Below, piece by piece: positions 1-8,986 of a DNA stretch of 64,000 bases. Source of the DNA: Vreelandella venusta (GTDB taxonomy: Bacteria; Pseudomonadota; Gammaproteobacteria; Pseudomonadales; Halomonadaceae); assembly GCF_007989605.1 (NCBI RefSeq), contig NZ_BJUL01000003.1:1-64000 (forward strand), in the 5' to 3' direction. Under the pieces are notes generated by a model. It did not search any database. It had not been told where the DNA came from and saw nothing but the letters and a program-made list of their open reading frames with translations. Both the position numbers and the translations under genes were made by a program. Every line of letters begins with the position of its first letter. Within the stretch, counting starts at the first letter, position 1.

Positions 1-9
1 TAAAATGCT

Positions 10-84
10 TGGAGCGGGAAAAGAGATTCGAACTCTCGACCCTCGCCTTGGCAAGGCGATGCTCTACCACTGAGCTATTCCCGC
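10..84 (-). tRNA. tRNA-Gly (anticodon GCC)
   Basis: On the minus strand the sequence folds as a complete cloverleaf: a 7-bp acceptor stem starting GCGGGAA, a D-loop with AGCTCAGTGG, an anticodon loop reading TTGCCAA with anticodon GCC, and a T-arm with GTTCGAATC. CCA is encoded at 10-12. It lies 55 bp downstream of tRNA-Glu on the same strand, so the two are probably cotranscribed. Confidence 0.97.
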
Positions 85-139
85 ACTTCCGATACCTTGA
101 CGGCTTCATACTCTATACCACTAACTCTAAAAGAGTAAG

Positions 140-215
140 TGGCGTCCCATAGGGGGTTCGAACCCCTGTTACCGCCGTGAAAGGGCGGTGTCCTAGACCA
201 CTAGACGAATGGGAC
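140..215 (-). tRNA. tRNA-Glu (anticodon TTC)
   Basis: The minus strand gives a full cloverleaf: acceptor stem GTCCCAT, D-arm with TCTAGTGG, anticodon loop CTTTCAC with anticodon TTC, T-arm GGTTCGAACCC and an encoded CCA at 140-142. It is the first gene of a Glu-Gly tRNA pair with a strong promoter just upstream at 244-272. Confidence 0.97.
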
Positions 216-555
216 GTTTCATTGCCTCGTCGAGGTGGCGCGTATATTACTCAGCCCTTAATCTGCTGTCAAGCACTCTAAAACCGAAACGTTTTATCCT
301 GCCACGAGTCGCGCCTGCTAAATCGAGTGCACTGACTCCCACACGGCACTTTATACAAGAACAGCCGTTTATTTCTCATACACTTACTATACCGTCACGA
401 TAATGCCGCTAGCGTGTAAACACCATACTGGCAGTTTTCTTACCTTTCACACATGCTGAACCTGAACAGGCTATCTACTGTCACTCTGCGGAGTGATACG
501 CTAGCCTGCTTAGTAAGCCTCTGTTTAACGATAACCAGAGGGAGAGGAGATCCCC
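216..555. other. intergenic region between tRNA-Glu and msrB
   Basis: This 340-bp stretch holds the tRNA promoter on its left side. The rest should contain the msrB promoter, but I see no convincing -35/-10 pair on the plus strand and no terminator. Short reading frames here lack a ribosome binding site and resemble nothing I recognise. Confidence 0.5.
244..272 (-). promoter_or_regulatory. sigma-70 promoter for tRNA-Glu/tRNA-Gly
   Basis: Read on the minus strand there is a perfect -35 box TTGACA (267-272), a 17-bp spacer and a -10 box TAATAT (244-249). A GC-rich stretch follows directly, as is usual for stringently controlled stable RNA promoters. The predicted start is near 237, about 20 bp ahead of tRNA-Glu. 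The match is seen in the sequence; activity is inferred. Confidence 0.8.
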
Positions 556-954
556 ATGGCGAAAATAGAAAAATCCGCTGATGAATGGCGCAAGCAACTC
601 ACCCCAGAGCAGTACCATGTGGCGCGTGAGAAAGGCACTGAACGCCCTTTCACCGGAGATTATCAGGTCAGTGATGCCCAAGGTATTTACCACTGCGTTT
701 GCTGCCATGCGCCGCTGTTTGAAAACGAACATAAGTTTGATGCGGGTTGCGGCTGGCCAAGCTTTGATCGCCCGCTGGGAACACGCTGCATTGAAGAGCA
801 TAGCGACACCTCCCACGGCATGCGGCGCACGGAAGTCGTTTGCTCCCACTGTGATGCCCATCTGGGTCACGTCTTTCCGGATGGCCCGCCAGACACGACA
901 GGGCTACGCTACTGCATCAATTCGGTGTCACTAGAGTTTCACCCTGACGAGTAA
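556..954 (+). CDS. msrB: peptide-methionine (R)-S-oxide reductase MsrB
   Basis: This cytoplasmic enzyme reduces the R epimer of methionine sulfoxide in proteins and so repairs oxidative damage. The 132-aa length is normal for a free-standing MsrB. Two zinc-binding Cys pairs are visible (Cys47/Cys50 and Cys96/Cys99) and the catalytic Cys120 lies in the RYCINS motif near the C-terminus. The CGWPSF and GHVFPDGP motifs of the family are present. A purine-rich ribosome binding site (AGAGGAGA) precedes the ATG. The gene is alone, with its own terminator at 987-1024, and is not fused to msrA. Confidence 0.96.
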   Translation: MAKIEKSADEWRKQLTPEQYHVAREKGTERPFTGDYQVSDAQGIYHCVCCHAPLFENEHKFDAGCGWPSFDRPLGTRCIEEHSDTSHGMRRTEVVCSHCDAHLGHVFPDGPPDTTGLRYCINSVSLEFHPDE

Positions 955-986
955 TCGTCACTAAATCCTCGTTCAACCTCAGAAAG

Positions 987-1024
987 GCGGGCACCATCTG
1001 CTAGAATGGCAGCCCGCTTTTTTT
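987..1024 (+). terminator. rho-independent terminator of msrB
   Basis: The arms GCGGGC and GCCCGC, with an inner CCAT/ATGG pairing, form a GC-rich hairpin followed by seven T residues (1018-1024). Confidence 0.85.
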
Positions 1025-1073
1025 GTGCCCGTTTTTCGTGCTTGTATTGCTTTGCGCTAATTAGGAGAAACTC

Positions 1074-2027
1074 ATGCTCGGCTGGTTCCCCGGACATATG
1101 AATAAGGCCCGCCGCCAGATTAAGGACGCGCTGCCCGAAATTGATGTCGTGATTGAAGTACTTGATGCGCGCCTGCCCTACTCCAGCGCCAACCCGATGC
1201 TGGCCGAGCTGACTCGCCATAAGCCGGTATTGAAGATTTTGTCGCGGGCAGATCTTGCCGACCCTGAGCGTACTGCTGAGTGGGTGGCTTTTTTCGATGC
1301 TCAAGAAGATACCCGCGCCCTGGCAATTACCACTACCAATATTCGCGAGCTTAAAAAAATCCCTAAGCTATGCCACGAGCTGTCAGGCGCAGTACGTGCG
1401 GATAGAGATGTCCGCGTGATGGTAATGGGCATTCCCAACGTCGGAAAATCGACGCTGATCAACGGACTTGCTGGTCGAAAAATCGCTAAAACTGGCAATG
1501 AGCCCGCGGTCACCAAGCGCCAACAAAAGGTACGTATCGACGGCCGCGTCGCGCTGATCGACACTCCTGGGGTGCTATGGCCAAAAATCGAAGACCAGGC
1601 TAGCGCCTATCGTTTGGCTGCAAGCGGTGCAATTCGTGATACTGCGATTGAGTATACCGATGTCGCCATCGTCACCAGTGCCGAGCTTGCCAAGCGCTAC
1701 CCTGCAGAGTTGACCGCCCGCTATAAGTTAAAGGCGCTACCGACTTATGAAGCGCCCGTAGCACAAGAAGTGGATGCTGATGGCCCGCAAAAGCCAGACT
1801 TCTTAGCCATTGCCGGTTTTGACGGCCACGCTATTTTGAAAGAAATTGCGAGTAAGCGCGGCGGCTTACGCCCCGGCGGCGAAGTCGACATACACCGCGG
1901 CGCCGAAGTGCTGCTTCACGAGCTACGCGATGGCAAGCTCGGTAGGCTTACGTTAGAAACCCCAGGTGATATTCCACCGCCACCGATACAAAACGACGAA
2001 GACAGCCACCTACAATCCGACGCATAA
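1074..2027 (+). CDS. ylqF: ribosome biogenesis GTPase YlqF/RbgA
   Basis: This circularly permuted GTPase acts late in assembly of the 50S ribosomal subunit. The N-terminal WFPGHMNKA motif is the family hallmark. Motif order is permuted: a G4-like site comes first (residues 57-60), then the P-loop GIPNVGKST (119-127) and the G3 motif DTPG (163-166). The C-terminal RNA-binding tail is present and 317 aa is normal. The G4 site reads Ser-Arg-Ala-Asp where the family usually has Asn-Lys-Ala-Asp, which may alter guanine binding. AGGAG lies ahead of the ATG. alaA follows with a 55-bp gap. Confidence 0.92.
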   Translation: MLGWFPGHMNKARRQIKDALPEIDVVIEVLDARLPYSSANPMLAELTRHKPVLKILSRADLADPERTAEWVAFFDAQEDTRALAITTTNIRELKKIPKLCHELSGAVRADRDVRVMVMGIPNVGKSTLINGLAGRKIAKTGNEPAVTKRQQKVRIDGRVALIDTPGVLWPKIEDQASAYRLAASGAIRDTAIEYTDVAIVTSAELAKRYPAELTARYKLKALPTYEAPVAQEVDADGPQKPDFLAIAGFDGHAILKEIASKRGGLRPGGEVDIHRGAEVLLHELRDGKLGRLTLETPGDIPPPPIQNDEDSHLQSDA

Positions 2028-2082
2028 TGAATCGATCATCAATAACATCTTCGGCCACAGGACATTTTGGATAATAAACCCC

Positions 2083-3330
2083 ATGGACACCCCGCAGCCT
2101 ACAGAATCACACACGCTGAAAAAATCGCACAAACTGCATAACGTCTGTTACGACATTCGCGGCCCAGTGCTCGACCATGCCAAGCGCCTGGAAGAAGAAG
2201 GCCAGCGAGTTTTAAAGCTTAACATTGGCAACCCGGCGCCATTTGGCTTTGAGGCACCGGAAGAGATTCTTCAAGACGTGATGCGCAACCTGCCCACTGC
2301 CCAGGGCTACTGTGATTCTAAAGGACTTTACTCGGCGCGTAAGGCAATTATGCAAGAGTGCCAACGTAAACGAATTCCTGGGGTTGGCATTGAAGATATC
2401 TACATCGGCAACGGCGTTTCTGAGCTGATCGTGATGTCGATGCAGGCACTGTTAAACGATGGTGATGAAGTACTGATCCCCGCCCCTGACTACCCGCTAT
2501 GGACCGCCGCAGCGAATTTATCTGGCGGTCACGGCGTGCACTACTTATGCGATGAACAAGCCGATTGGGCACCGGACATAGCAGACATTCGCGCCAAAGT
2601 TACCAGCCGTACCCGAGCCATTGTCATTATCAACCCGAACAACCCTACCGGTGCGGTTTACCCGCCTGAAGTGGTACGGGAAGTGCTGGATATTGCCCAA
2701 GAGCACAATTTGGTGGTGTTCTCCGATGAGATCTACGACAAAATTCTTTATGACGGCGTAGAGCATACCGCCACGGGTGCATTGGCGGATGATGACCAAC
2801 TGGTCATTACCATGAATGGGCTATCGAAAAGCTACCGCTGCGCGGGCTTTCGTTCCGGCTGGATGACCATTTCCGGTACGTTAGCCAAACAGCGTGCCAG
2901 TGATTTCATTCAGGGCCTGACCATGTTGGCCTCAATGCGCCTGTGCGCAAACGTACCAGCCCAGCACGCTATCCAAACCGCACTGGGTGGCTACCAGTCA
3001 ATCAATGATTTGATTCTGCCGGGCGGCCGACTATTGGCTCAGCGAGATATTACGATAGAAAAGCTTAACGCTATCCCAGGGGTCTCTTGCGTGACGCCTA
3101 AAGGTGCGCTGTATGCCTTTCCCCGCTTAGACCCTAAGGTGTTTAACATTCAGGATGATCAACAGCTGGTACTGGACTTACTGCTCCAGGAAAAAATCCT
3201 GCTGGTGCAAGGCACCGCCTTCAATTGGCCGGAGCCAGATCACGTGCGCATTGTTACTCTGCCCTGGGCTGACCAGCTGGGTGATGCGCTTGATCGCTTT
3301 GCTAATTTCTTGTCTCGCTATCGTCAATAA
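2083..3330 (+). CDS. alaA: glutamate-pyruvate aminotransferase AlaA
   Basis: This PLP-dependent class I aminotransferase makes alanine from pyruvate and glutamate. The 415-aa product matches E. coli AlaA almost throughout as I recall it: KLHNVCYDIRGPV near the N-terminus, LNIGNPAPFGF, GYCDSKGLYSARKA, INPNNPTGAVY and the PLP-binding Lys249 in NGLSKSYR. The frame is open further upstream into ylqF, but residues before this ATG have no family similarity, so I start at 2083. The ribosome binding site is weak. No terminator separates it from ylqF, so the two may be cotranscribed. Confidence 0.95.
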   Translation: MDTPQPTESHTLKKSHKLHNVCYDIRGPVLDHAKRLEEEGQRVLKLNIGNPAPFGFEAPEEILQDVMRNLPTAQGYCDSKGLYSARKAIMQECQRKRIPGVGIEDIYIGNGVSELIVMSMQALLNDGDEVLIPAPDYPLWTAAANLSGGHGVHYLCDEQADWAPDIADIRAKVTSRTRAIVIINPNNPTGAVYPPEVVREVLDIAQEHNLVVFSDEIYDKILYDGVEHTATGALADDDQLVITMNGLSKSYRCAGFRSGWMTISGTLAKQRASDFIQGLTMLASMRLCANVPAQHAIQTALGGYQSINDLILPGGRLLAQRDITIEKLNAIPGVSCVTPKGALYAFPRLDPKVFNIQDDQQLVLDLLLQEKILLVQGTAFNWPEPDHVRIVTLPWADQLGDALDRFANFLSRYRQ

Positions 3331-3438
3331 AAGCAGTCATCAATAAAAACGGTGACTTGAAACTGACGTTAACAGCACGTATCTAAACTGTCATTCCACT
3401 AACGCTTTTTTAATGACCTTTGATGGAGAACCTGCACC

Positions 3439-4344
3439 ATGATGCGAATTGTGCTGTTTTTAGCCACTAACTTAGCGGTGTTGCTGGTCGCCAGCTTAAC
3501 GCTGCGCCTGTTTGGGGTGGAAAGTTACCTAAGCAGTCAGGGCATCAACTTTACTAGCCTGCTGGTTTTCTGCTTTATCTTCGGCATGGTCGGCTCGCTG
3601 GTATCGCTGTTTATTTCCAAATGGATGGCAAAGCGTTCGACCGGCACCGTGATTATCGAAACACCCTCTAATTCAACTGAGCAGTGGCTGTTGGATACAG
3701 TGGCTGAGCTTTCCCGTGAAGCAGGTATTAAAACGCCTGAAGTGGGTATTTTTCCTGCCCAGCAGTCCAATGCATTTGCTACCGGCTGGAATAAGAACGA
3801 TGCATTAGTCGCCGTTTCAGCGGGCTTACTAAACCGCATGCGCCCTGAAGAAGTGCGCGCGGTACTGGCCCACGAAATCGGTCACGTGGCCAACGGCGAC
3901 ATGGTAACGCTGGCGCTGATTCAAGGCGTTGTGAATACCTTTGTTATGTTTTTTGCTCGGGTCGTGGCTCAGTTAGTCGACAACTTCTTAAGAAGTCGTA
4001 GCGACGGCGAAGGTGGCCTTGGTTTTATCGGCTATTTTGCCGTGGTGATCGTGGCAGAAATCGTCTTTGGCCTTGTCGCCTCTGCAATCGTTGCCTGGTT
4101 CTCACGCTATCGTGAATACCGTGCCGATGAGGCAGGCGCACGCCTAGCGGGCACCGGCGCGATGGTGAATGCGCTGGCACGTCTCAAAGCAGAAACTGAA
4201 ATGCCTGACCAAATGCCCGATACCCTACGCGCAATGGCTATTACTAAAGGTCAAACCCGCTCTTTGCTAGAGCAGTTGTTCGCCAGCCACCCACCGCTGG
4301 ACGATCGCATTCGCGCTTTAAAAGAAGCGGCTTACCGTCAGTAA
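3439..4344 (+). CDS. htpX: inner-membrane zinc metalloprotease HtpX
   Basis: HtpX is an M48 peptidase that cuts misfolded membrane proteins in the heat and envelope stress response. Two N-terminal membrane segments (about 5-24 and 38-60) precede the catalytic HEIGH motif (His145, Glu146, His149). A second hydrophobic pair spans about 155-215, followed by the EYRADE motif that supplies the third zinc ligand. At 301 aa it is close to the E. coli protein. The start is the first of two ATG codons, as in E. coli, behind GGAG. A hairpin terminator shared with the convergent pdxB follows. Confidence 0.95.
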   Translation: MMRIVLFLATNLAVLLVASLTLRLFGVESYLSSQGINFTSLLVFCFIFGMVGSLVSLFISKWMAKRSTGTVIIETPSNSTEQWLLDTVAELSREAGIKTPEVGIFPAQQSNAFATGWNKNDALVAVSAGLLNRMRPEEVRAVLAHEIGHVANGDMVTLALIQGVVNTFVMFFARVVAQLVDNFLRSRSDGEGGLGFIGYFAVVIVAEIVFGLVASAIVAWFSRYREYRADEAGARLAGTGAMVNALARLKAETEMPDQMPDTLRAMAITKGQTRSLLEQLFASHPPLDDRIRALKEAAYRQ

Positions 4345-4369
4345 ACGCCTGTTCGCTAGCTGCATAACA

Positions 4370-4397
4370 CACAAGGCCCGCAAATGCGGGCCTTGTG
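4370..4397. terminator. bidirectional hairpin between htpX and pdxB
   Basis: A perfect 12-bp stem (CACAAGGCCCGC pairing with GCGGGCCTTGTG) closes a 4-base loop AAAT between two convergent genes. There is only a short T-rich tail, so efficiency is uncertain. Confidence 0.7.
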
Positions 4398-4439
4398 CTT
4401 TCTAAACAACCTAACAATCAACACACCGTCACCACACAG

Positions 4440-5615
4440 CTATACGCAGCGCACTTGAAAACCAGCCGCTAGCAGTGGTGCTTCCAGTACCGTTGCATCG
4501 TTTTCTAGCAACACGCGCAGCGTGGCAAACTCTCGGCGCAGCGGGTAATTTGCTCGGTAGTCATCAAAGCCCTTTTTGACTCCTTGATGAAACACATGCC
4601 GCTGCAACGCATCGTGGTCGCGGCGCACATCGTAAACCGCGCGCGTGCATAGTCGGAGTGCTTCTTCTATCGGCATCGCTTGCTGCAGCGTTAATGCTGA
4701 CAGCTCAGGCCGTGGGCAGAGTTCGCTAAACGTAACGCCACTTGGCCGCTCGATATGCTGAGCTAGCGCCTGCTGTATCATCCACGTGCCACGCAACTTG
4801 CCATCCAGGCTATGCCCGGCAATATGGGGTGTCGCCAGCGCTACCAAATCACGCAACCCAGCATCGATCCCCGGCTCATCTTCCCAAACATCAAGAATCG
4901 CCGTGATATCGCCTTTGCCCGCCAAACGACTCCGTAGCGCCAGACCGTCAATACAGTTGCCCCGTCCGGCGTTTAGCAACACAGTCCCAGGGGCTAGGTC
5001 ATTAATACGCTCAGCATTAAACAGTTGATAGGTGGCATGGGGGCCCTCTTTCACCAGCGGAGTATGCAGGCACACGACGTCGCAGTGTTCGATGACGCTA
5101 TCCAGCGAGTAAAACAGGCCTGTCTCCTTTACTGCAGAGGGCCCTTTTCCAGGCTGTTCTTTTGCTGCGCGAGGCGGATCACACACCATGGTTTCCACAC
5201 CCAGTGCTTGCAAACGCTGCTGCAAGCGGCTACCAACGTTGCCAGCCCCCACAATACCCACCCTACGTGCCAGCAACGACCAACCTTGCCGTTCACTTAT
5301 TAGCAGCAAGCTGCTAAGCACGTAATCCACCACGGCATCGGCGTTACAGCCAGGCGCACTAGCAAAACTAATGCCGCGCTCGCGTAATAACGCGCGATCA
5401 ATGTGGTCAGTGCCAATAGTGCAGGTACCCACAAAACGGACAGGGCTTTGTGCCAAAAGCGCCTGGTTGACCTGAGTGATCGAGCGTACTATCAGCGCGT
5501 CGGCATCGGCTACATCAGAGGGACGAATCTCACGCCCTGGCAAGCGATGCAGCGTACCAAACGACTCAAAACAGAGGTCTGCGGCAGGGATATTTGCGTC
5601 GATAACAAGTTTCAT
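4440..5615 (-). CDS. pdxB: erythronate-4-phosphate dehydrogenase PdxB
   Basis: PdxB oxidises 4-phosphoerythronate in the DXP-dependent branch of pyridoxal phosphate synthesis. The protein (391 aa) has the D-2-hydroxyacid dehydrogenase layout: a split catalytic domain, a Rossmann fold with GAGNVG (123-128), then the catalytic Arg in NAGRGN, Glu in WEDEPG and His in PHIAGHS. The C-terminal dimerisation domain typical of PdxB is present. The gene is divergent from the small WGR-like gene, with only 84 bp between start codons. Confidence 0.95.
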   Translation of the reverse strand: MKLVIDANIPAADLCFESFGTLHRLPGREIRPSDVADADALIVRSITQVNQALLAQSPVRFVGTCTIGTDHIDRALLRERGISFASAPGCNADAVVDYVLSSLLLISERQGWSLLARRVGIVGAGNVGSRLQQRLQALGVETMVCDPPRAAKEQPGKGPSAVKETGLFYSLDSVIEHCDVVCLHTPLVKEGPHATYQLFNAERINDLAPGTVLLNAGRGNCIDGLALRSRLAGKGDITAILDVWEDEPGIDAGLRDLVALATPHIAGHSLDGKLRGTWMIQQALAQHIERPSGVTFSELCPRPELSALTLQQAMPIEEALRLCTRAVYDVRRDHDALQRHVFHQGVKKGFDDYRANYPLRREFATLRVLLENDATVLEAPLLAAGFQVRCV

Positions 5616-5699
5616 AGGCGTTTTCGTATCCGGGCTTTACAATACGCCCGCAACGGCTTGCTGTGCAGGCATGATCAAGAAGCAGTTAAGGAGATGGGT

Positions 5700-5981
5700 G
5701 TGATCGTACGCTGGGAAACCGACCATGACTATGTGTTGGTGCATATTCACCAGGATATGTTTGGCGACTGGATTTTCAGCCGCGCCTGGGGGCAAATCGG
5801 CACCCAGTTTGGTGGGCTAAAGCACCAGTTGGCAGACACCCTGGAACAAGCACAAATGTGGATGGAAGATGAGGCTACCATCCAGACCTCGCGAGGGTTT
5901 CGCAAGGTGCTGGAGGCAGCCGATCATACGCCCGAAGGACAGGAAGCTATGCGGCAGTTGTCGCTACTTGATGCACTTTGA
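5700..5981 (+). CDS. small WGR-domain-like protein
   Basis: This is a 93-aa protein of unknown role. Residues about 1-60 resemble the WGR fold: an aromatic-rich strand, a DMFGDW turn, the core SRAWGQIGT (canonical WGR is seen here as WGQ), then a helix after TLEQA. WGR domains occur in PARP-type and other DNA-related proteins and in short stand-alone bacterial proteins. I start at the GTG because AAGGAG lies 6 bases ahead; the ATG at 5694 directly abuts that site and is less likely. A longer upstream opening overlaps pdxB antisense and is not supported. The stop codon sits in a hairpin (5967-5991). Confidence 0.7.
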   Translation: MIVRWETDHDYVLVHIHQDMFGDWIFSRAWGQIGTQFGGLKHQLADTLEQAQMWMEDEATIQTSRGFRKVLEAADHTPEGQEAMRQLSLLDAL

Positions 5982-5991
5982 GTGCATCAAG
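5967..5991 (+). terminator. hairpin spanning the stop codon of the WGR-like gene
   Basis: A perfect 11-bp inverted repeat (CTTGATGCACT / AGTGCATCAAG) with a 3-base loop contains the TGA stop. No T-run follows, so it may be a processing or stability hairpin rather than an intrinsic terminator. Confidence 0.45.
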
Positions 5992-6066
5992 CCCCATGTT
6001 AGCGACAGTAATTCAAACCTTAAGGCTGTTTTAACAGCGCTCTCAAGGGCTCTTTCAGGGCCTGTC

Positions 6067-6402
6067 TCAACCTAAATAGCGCCGTCCATCGCGCTGATAT
6101 GCACCAACTGGCGGCGCATTTTCGGGCGGTGTGGTAAGTGCTACAAGCGCAGCCTCATCTAGCCAACCGCGCGCTCGTAACCAAGCGCTCAGCCTATCAA
6201 GATCAAGGCCTCGATCCAGCTCTTCTCCATTACCATCCATCAAAACCGGAATGCGCACACCGTAACGCGCCGCTAACGTAGCGTCGTCGCTGATCTCAAT
6301 GTGATGCAGCGATACCTCTTGGTTCGCCAAGGTTACCACCAGCGCCTCTAACTGAGCGCACAAGTGGCAGCCTAACGTTGTATAAATCGACAGCTGAATC
6401 AT
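6067..6402 (-). CDS. glutaredoxin family protein
   Basis: This small thioredoxin-fold protein (111 aa) carries the redox motif GCHLC near its N-terminus (TTLGCHLCAQLE), then the cis-proline region GVRIPVLM. It resembles the short glutaredoxin-like DUF836 group found next to RNA or tRNA modification genes. I start at the ATG giving MIQLSIY, behind AAAGAGA; a longer frame runs into rlmKL without family similarity. It lies 19 bp downstream of rlmKL on the same strand and is probably cotranscribed. Its substrate is not known from sequence. Confidence 0.85.
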   Translation of the reverse strand: MIQLSIYTTLGCHLCAQLEALVVTLANQEVSLHHIEISDDATLAARYGVRIPVLMDGNGEELDRGLDLDRLSAWLRARGWLDEAALVALTTPPENAPPVGAYQRDGRRYLG

Positions 6403-6421
6403 ATTCGATCTCTTTGCGCCC

Positions 6422-8644
6422 TTACGCTGTATGCCGAAGCAAAAACACATGATGAAGATTGGTTCGACGCTGAAAATCCGGATCAAACGTACGCGATGTA
6501 ATATCTTCCACTACGTAGCGCTCGCTAAGCGCTTCGTCTAGTTTGAAGCGCCGCTGATTGTTCGAGAATACCAGGGTACCGCCGGGCGCAAGACGCGCCA
6601 TGGCCAGTTCCACTAGCCGCGGATGATCACGCTGAACATCAAGGGTATCGCGCATTTTCTTGGAGTTAGAAAATGTCGGCGGGTCCATAAAGATCAAGTC
6701 AAATTCGGCGTTGGCGGTTTCAAGCCAGCGGAAACAGTCATCCCGCACCACACGATGCAGCCTTGGGTCCAGGTTGTTTAGCGCAAAGTTGTCTCTCGCC
6801 CACTCAAGGTAGGTATTCGACATATCGACACTGACGCTGTCGCTTGCACCGCCTAAGGCTGCTTGCACAGTTGCCGTGGCAGTGTAGCAAAACAGGTTTA
6901 AGAAACGTTTCCCGTTAGCCATTTCGTTAAGCAGGCGGCGTACTGGCCGATGATCCAGAAACAAGCCGGTATCCAAGTAGTCACGCAGGTTCACCCACAA
7001 GCGAGCGTCACCTTCCTGCACTTCAAAGCGCTCACCGCTGGCATCCCGCTTCTGGTACTGGGCACTGCCCGTTTGCCGCTCACGACGCTTGATATACACC
7101 TTGCCAGGGTCAACGCCAAGGGCATCGGGCAGTACTTCCAAGGCATCAAACAGACGCTTTTGCGCCTGAGCGGGGTTGATTGAGCTGGGCGCAGCGTACT
7201 CTTGAACGTGCACTCGGTCACCGTAACGGTCGACTGCCAGCGCATACTCCGGCATATCAGCATCGTAAACACGGTAGCAAGTCTCAGCGCTTTTCTTGAG
7301 CCACTTTTTCAGACGTTTTTGGTTTTTCGCCAATCGATTGGCAAACATCTGGGCATTTTCCGACACAGCAGGCTTGGCACTGGTGCTTGTTTGCTGCGCC
7401 ACGTCACCATTTTCTGAGACAGCAGCAGCACTGCCAATGTCTGTCGTATTGGCCGTGTAAGTGGCAATTTCCATAAGCAGCAACTTCGCATCCAACGCAC
7501 CGTTCTTCAGCGCATACTGCTTGTGAGCACGCAGCCCAAGACGATGCCCTAAATCGGGATTGCCGGTAAACAGCGCCAGTGTCCAACCAGGAAACAGTGC
7601 TTTCGCCTTCTCTCCCAACTGGGCATACAAACGCACCAACTCAGGCAACTCGCCTAAGCGCTCGCCATAAGGCGGGTTAGTTATCAACAGTCCACGTTCA
7701 GCAGTAATAGCCTCTGGTCTGGTTAGCTGACTTAAGCTCTGCCCATGCAAGGTAATTAGCGCAGGAATGCCCGCACGCATGGCGTTAGCTTTAGCTGCTG
7801 TTAATGCCGCCGGACTCTGATCAAAGCCCACCAGCGCCGTTTTACAGCGCTTACGGCCTATCGACGCCCGCGCCTCAGCTTCGCGCTTTAACTCTTTCCA
7901 CAGCGGCTCGTCATGACCTGCCCAGCCCTGAAAGCCGAAGCGCTCCCGATTGAGATTGGGTGCTTGGTCGGCGGCCATTAGCGCCGCTTCAATCAGCAAC
8001 GTGCCTGCACCGCATAGCGGGTCTAACAGCGGCTCACCGGCTTTTGCTCGTTCAGGCCAGCCAGCACGCACGAGCAATGCCGCTGCCAAGTTCTCTTTCA
8101 GCGGTGCATGGCCAACGTCACGGCGGTAGCCACGGCGATGTAAACTTTCGCCTGAAAGATCAACTCCCAGACTTAAGTTAGCACGATGTAGATGGGCGTA
8201 GATGCGCAGATCCGGTGTTTTGGTATCAACATTTGGGCGCTCCTGGCCGGCTAGCTGCAGCGAATCCACAACCCCATCTTTGACCGTCTGGGCACCGAAC
8301 CGGGTATGACGAATATGGTCGCTGCGACCATGGAAATCGACCGCCAGCGTTTTGCCTGGTGTTAAATGCTGTGTCCAGGGGAGCCGGGCAACGACGTCAC
8401 GCACCTGTTCAGCGGTATCGATCATTGGCTCCCGAGCCAACAGCAAAATAATGCGGTTAGCTAACCGTGACCACAAGCATATGCGATAAGCGGTTGCTAG
8501 ATTGGCGGAAAAATAAACGCCCGCCACGGTCGTTTTACCTGGCTCAGCGCCCAGCGCTGAAAGCTCATCAGCTAAAAGGCCTTCAATGCCTTTTGGGCAG
8601 GTAGCAAGGAGGTTTAGAGGGGCAGTTTGGCTCGACTCGGTCAT
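6422..8644 (-). CDS. rlmL: bifunctional 23S rRNA methyltransferase RlmKL
   Basis: The fused enzyme makes m2G2445 (RlmL half) and m7G2069 (RlmK half) in 23S rRNA. Domains in order are a THUMP domain (about 45-160), the RlmL methyltransferase with the catalytic NPPYGER motif (about 325), and the RlmK methyltransferase with a PUA-like lead-in, LNLFCYTATATV and the MDPPTFSNS motif. The 740-aa length suits the fusion. A linker of about 60 residues between the halves is rich in Ser, Ala and Thr. The glutaredoxin gene follows at once. Confidence 0.94.
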   Translation of the reverse strand: MTESSQTAPLNLLATCPKGIEGLLADELSALGAEPGKTTVAGVYFSANLATAYRICLWSRLANRIILLLAREPMIDTAEQVRDVVARLPWTQHLTPGKTLAVDFHGRSDHIRHTRFGAQTVKDGVVDSLQLAGQERPNVDTKTPDLRIYAHLHRANLSLGVDLSGESLHRRGYRRDVGHAPLKENLAAALLVRAGWPERAKAGEPLLDPLCGAGTLLIEAALMAADQAPNLNRERFGFQGWAGHDEPLWKELKREAEARASIGRKRCKTALVGFDQSPAALTAAKANAMRAGIPALITLHGQSLSQLTRPEAITAERGLLITNPPYGERLGELPELVRLYAQLGEKAKALFPGWTLALFTGNPDLGHRLGLRAHKQYALKNGALDAKLLLMEIATYTANTTDIGSAAAVSENGDVAQQTSTSAKPAVSENAQMFANRLAKNQKRLKKWLKKSAETCYRVYDADMPEYALAVDRYGDRVHVQEYAAPSSINPAQAQKRLFDALEVLPDALGVDPGKVYIKRRERQTGSAQYQKRDASGERFEVQEGDARLWVNLRDYLDTGLFLDHRPVRRLLNEMANGKRFLNLFCYTATATVQAALGGASDSVSVDMSNTYLEWARDNFALNNLDPRLHRVVRDDCFRWLETANAEFDLIFMDPPTFSNSKKMRDTLDVQRDHPRLVELAMARLAPGGTLVFSNNQRRFKLDEALSERYVVEDITSRTFDPDFQRRTNLHHVFLLRHTA

Positions 8645-8986
8645 GTTTATCGCCGCGCGTAAGAGCGCGATATTCCTATATATGGCAAATGAGTTTACGT
8701 CTTATGACAATTTGATGGTCGACAAGTGACCCCATAATGAGCTAACAATAAGAGTGTAGCTACTGAAAAACGCATGCGTTGTTTGTCAGGGTTCTATTAG
8801 CAACTAGCTTTCAAGACCCCTAATTTGTCGAGTCTGCCGCTTTGCCCGTTCAGCACGTGAGTGCTAGGCACTAGCGTTAAGTGGCGGCTTGCCAACGTTA
8901 TTTATCGAAATAGCACTGATGCAAGTAGGGCATTTTTACCCAGCGTGCTTTTCTTATCAAAGGCTTTCGTGAAAAGAGGTTAGCCA
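8645..8986. other. 342-bp intergenic region upstream of rmf
   Basis: This region separates divergent rlmKL and rmf and must hold both promoters. I see a 12-bp palindrome AACGCATGCGTT (8769-8780) and two overlapping, mutually exclusive short hairpins (8852-8872: AGCAC/GTGCT and AGTGC/GCACT). I do not see a convincing gene or terminator. The long leader is consistent with the growth-phase control known for rmf. Confidence 0.4.

Noticed and set aside
209..403. 64-codon open frame after tRNA-Glu on the plus strand
   Set aside because: It overlaps the tRNA and its promoter, has no ribosome binding site and shows no family similarity.
481..870. 129-codon open frame antisense to msrB
   Set aside because: It is a shadow of a clear MsrB gene and has no support of its own.
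5403..5699. N-terminal extension of the WGR-like gene
   Set aside because: It runs antisense through pdxB and the good ribosome binding site is far downstream at 5688-5693.
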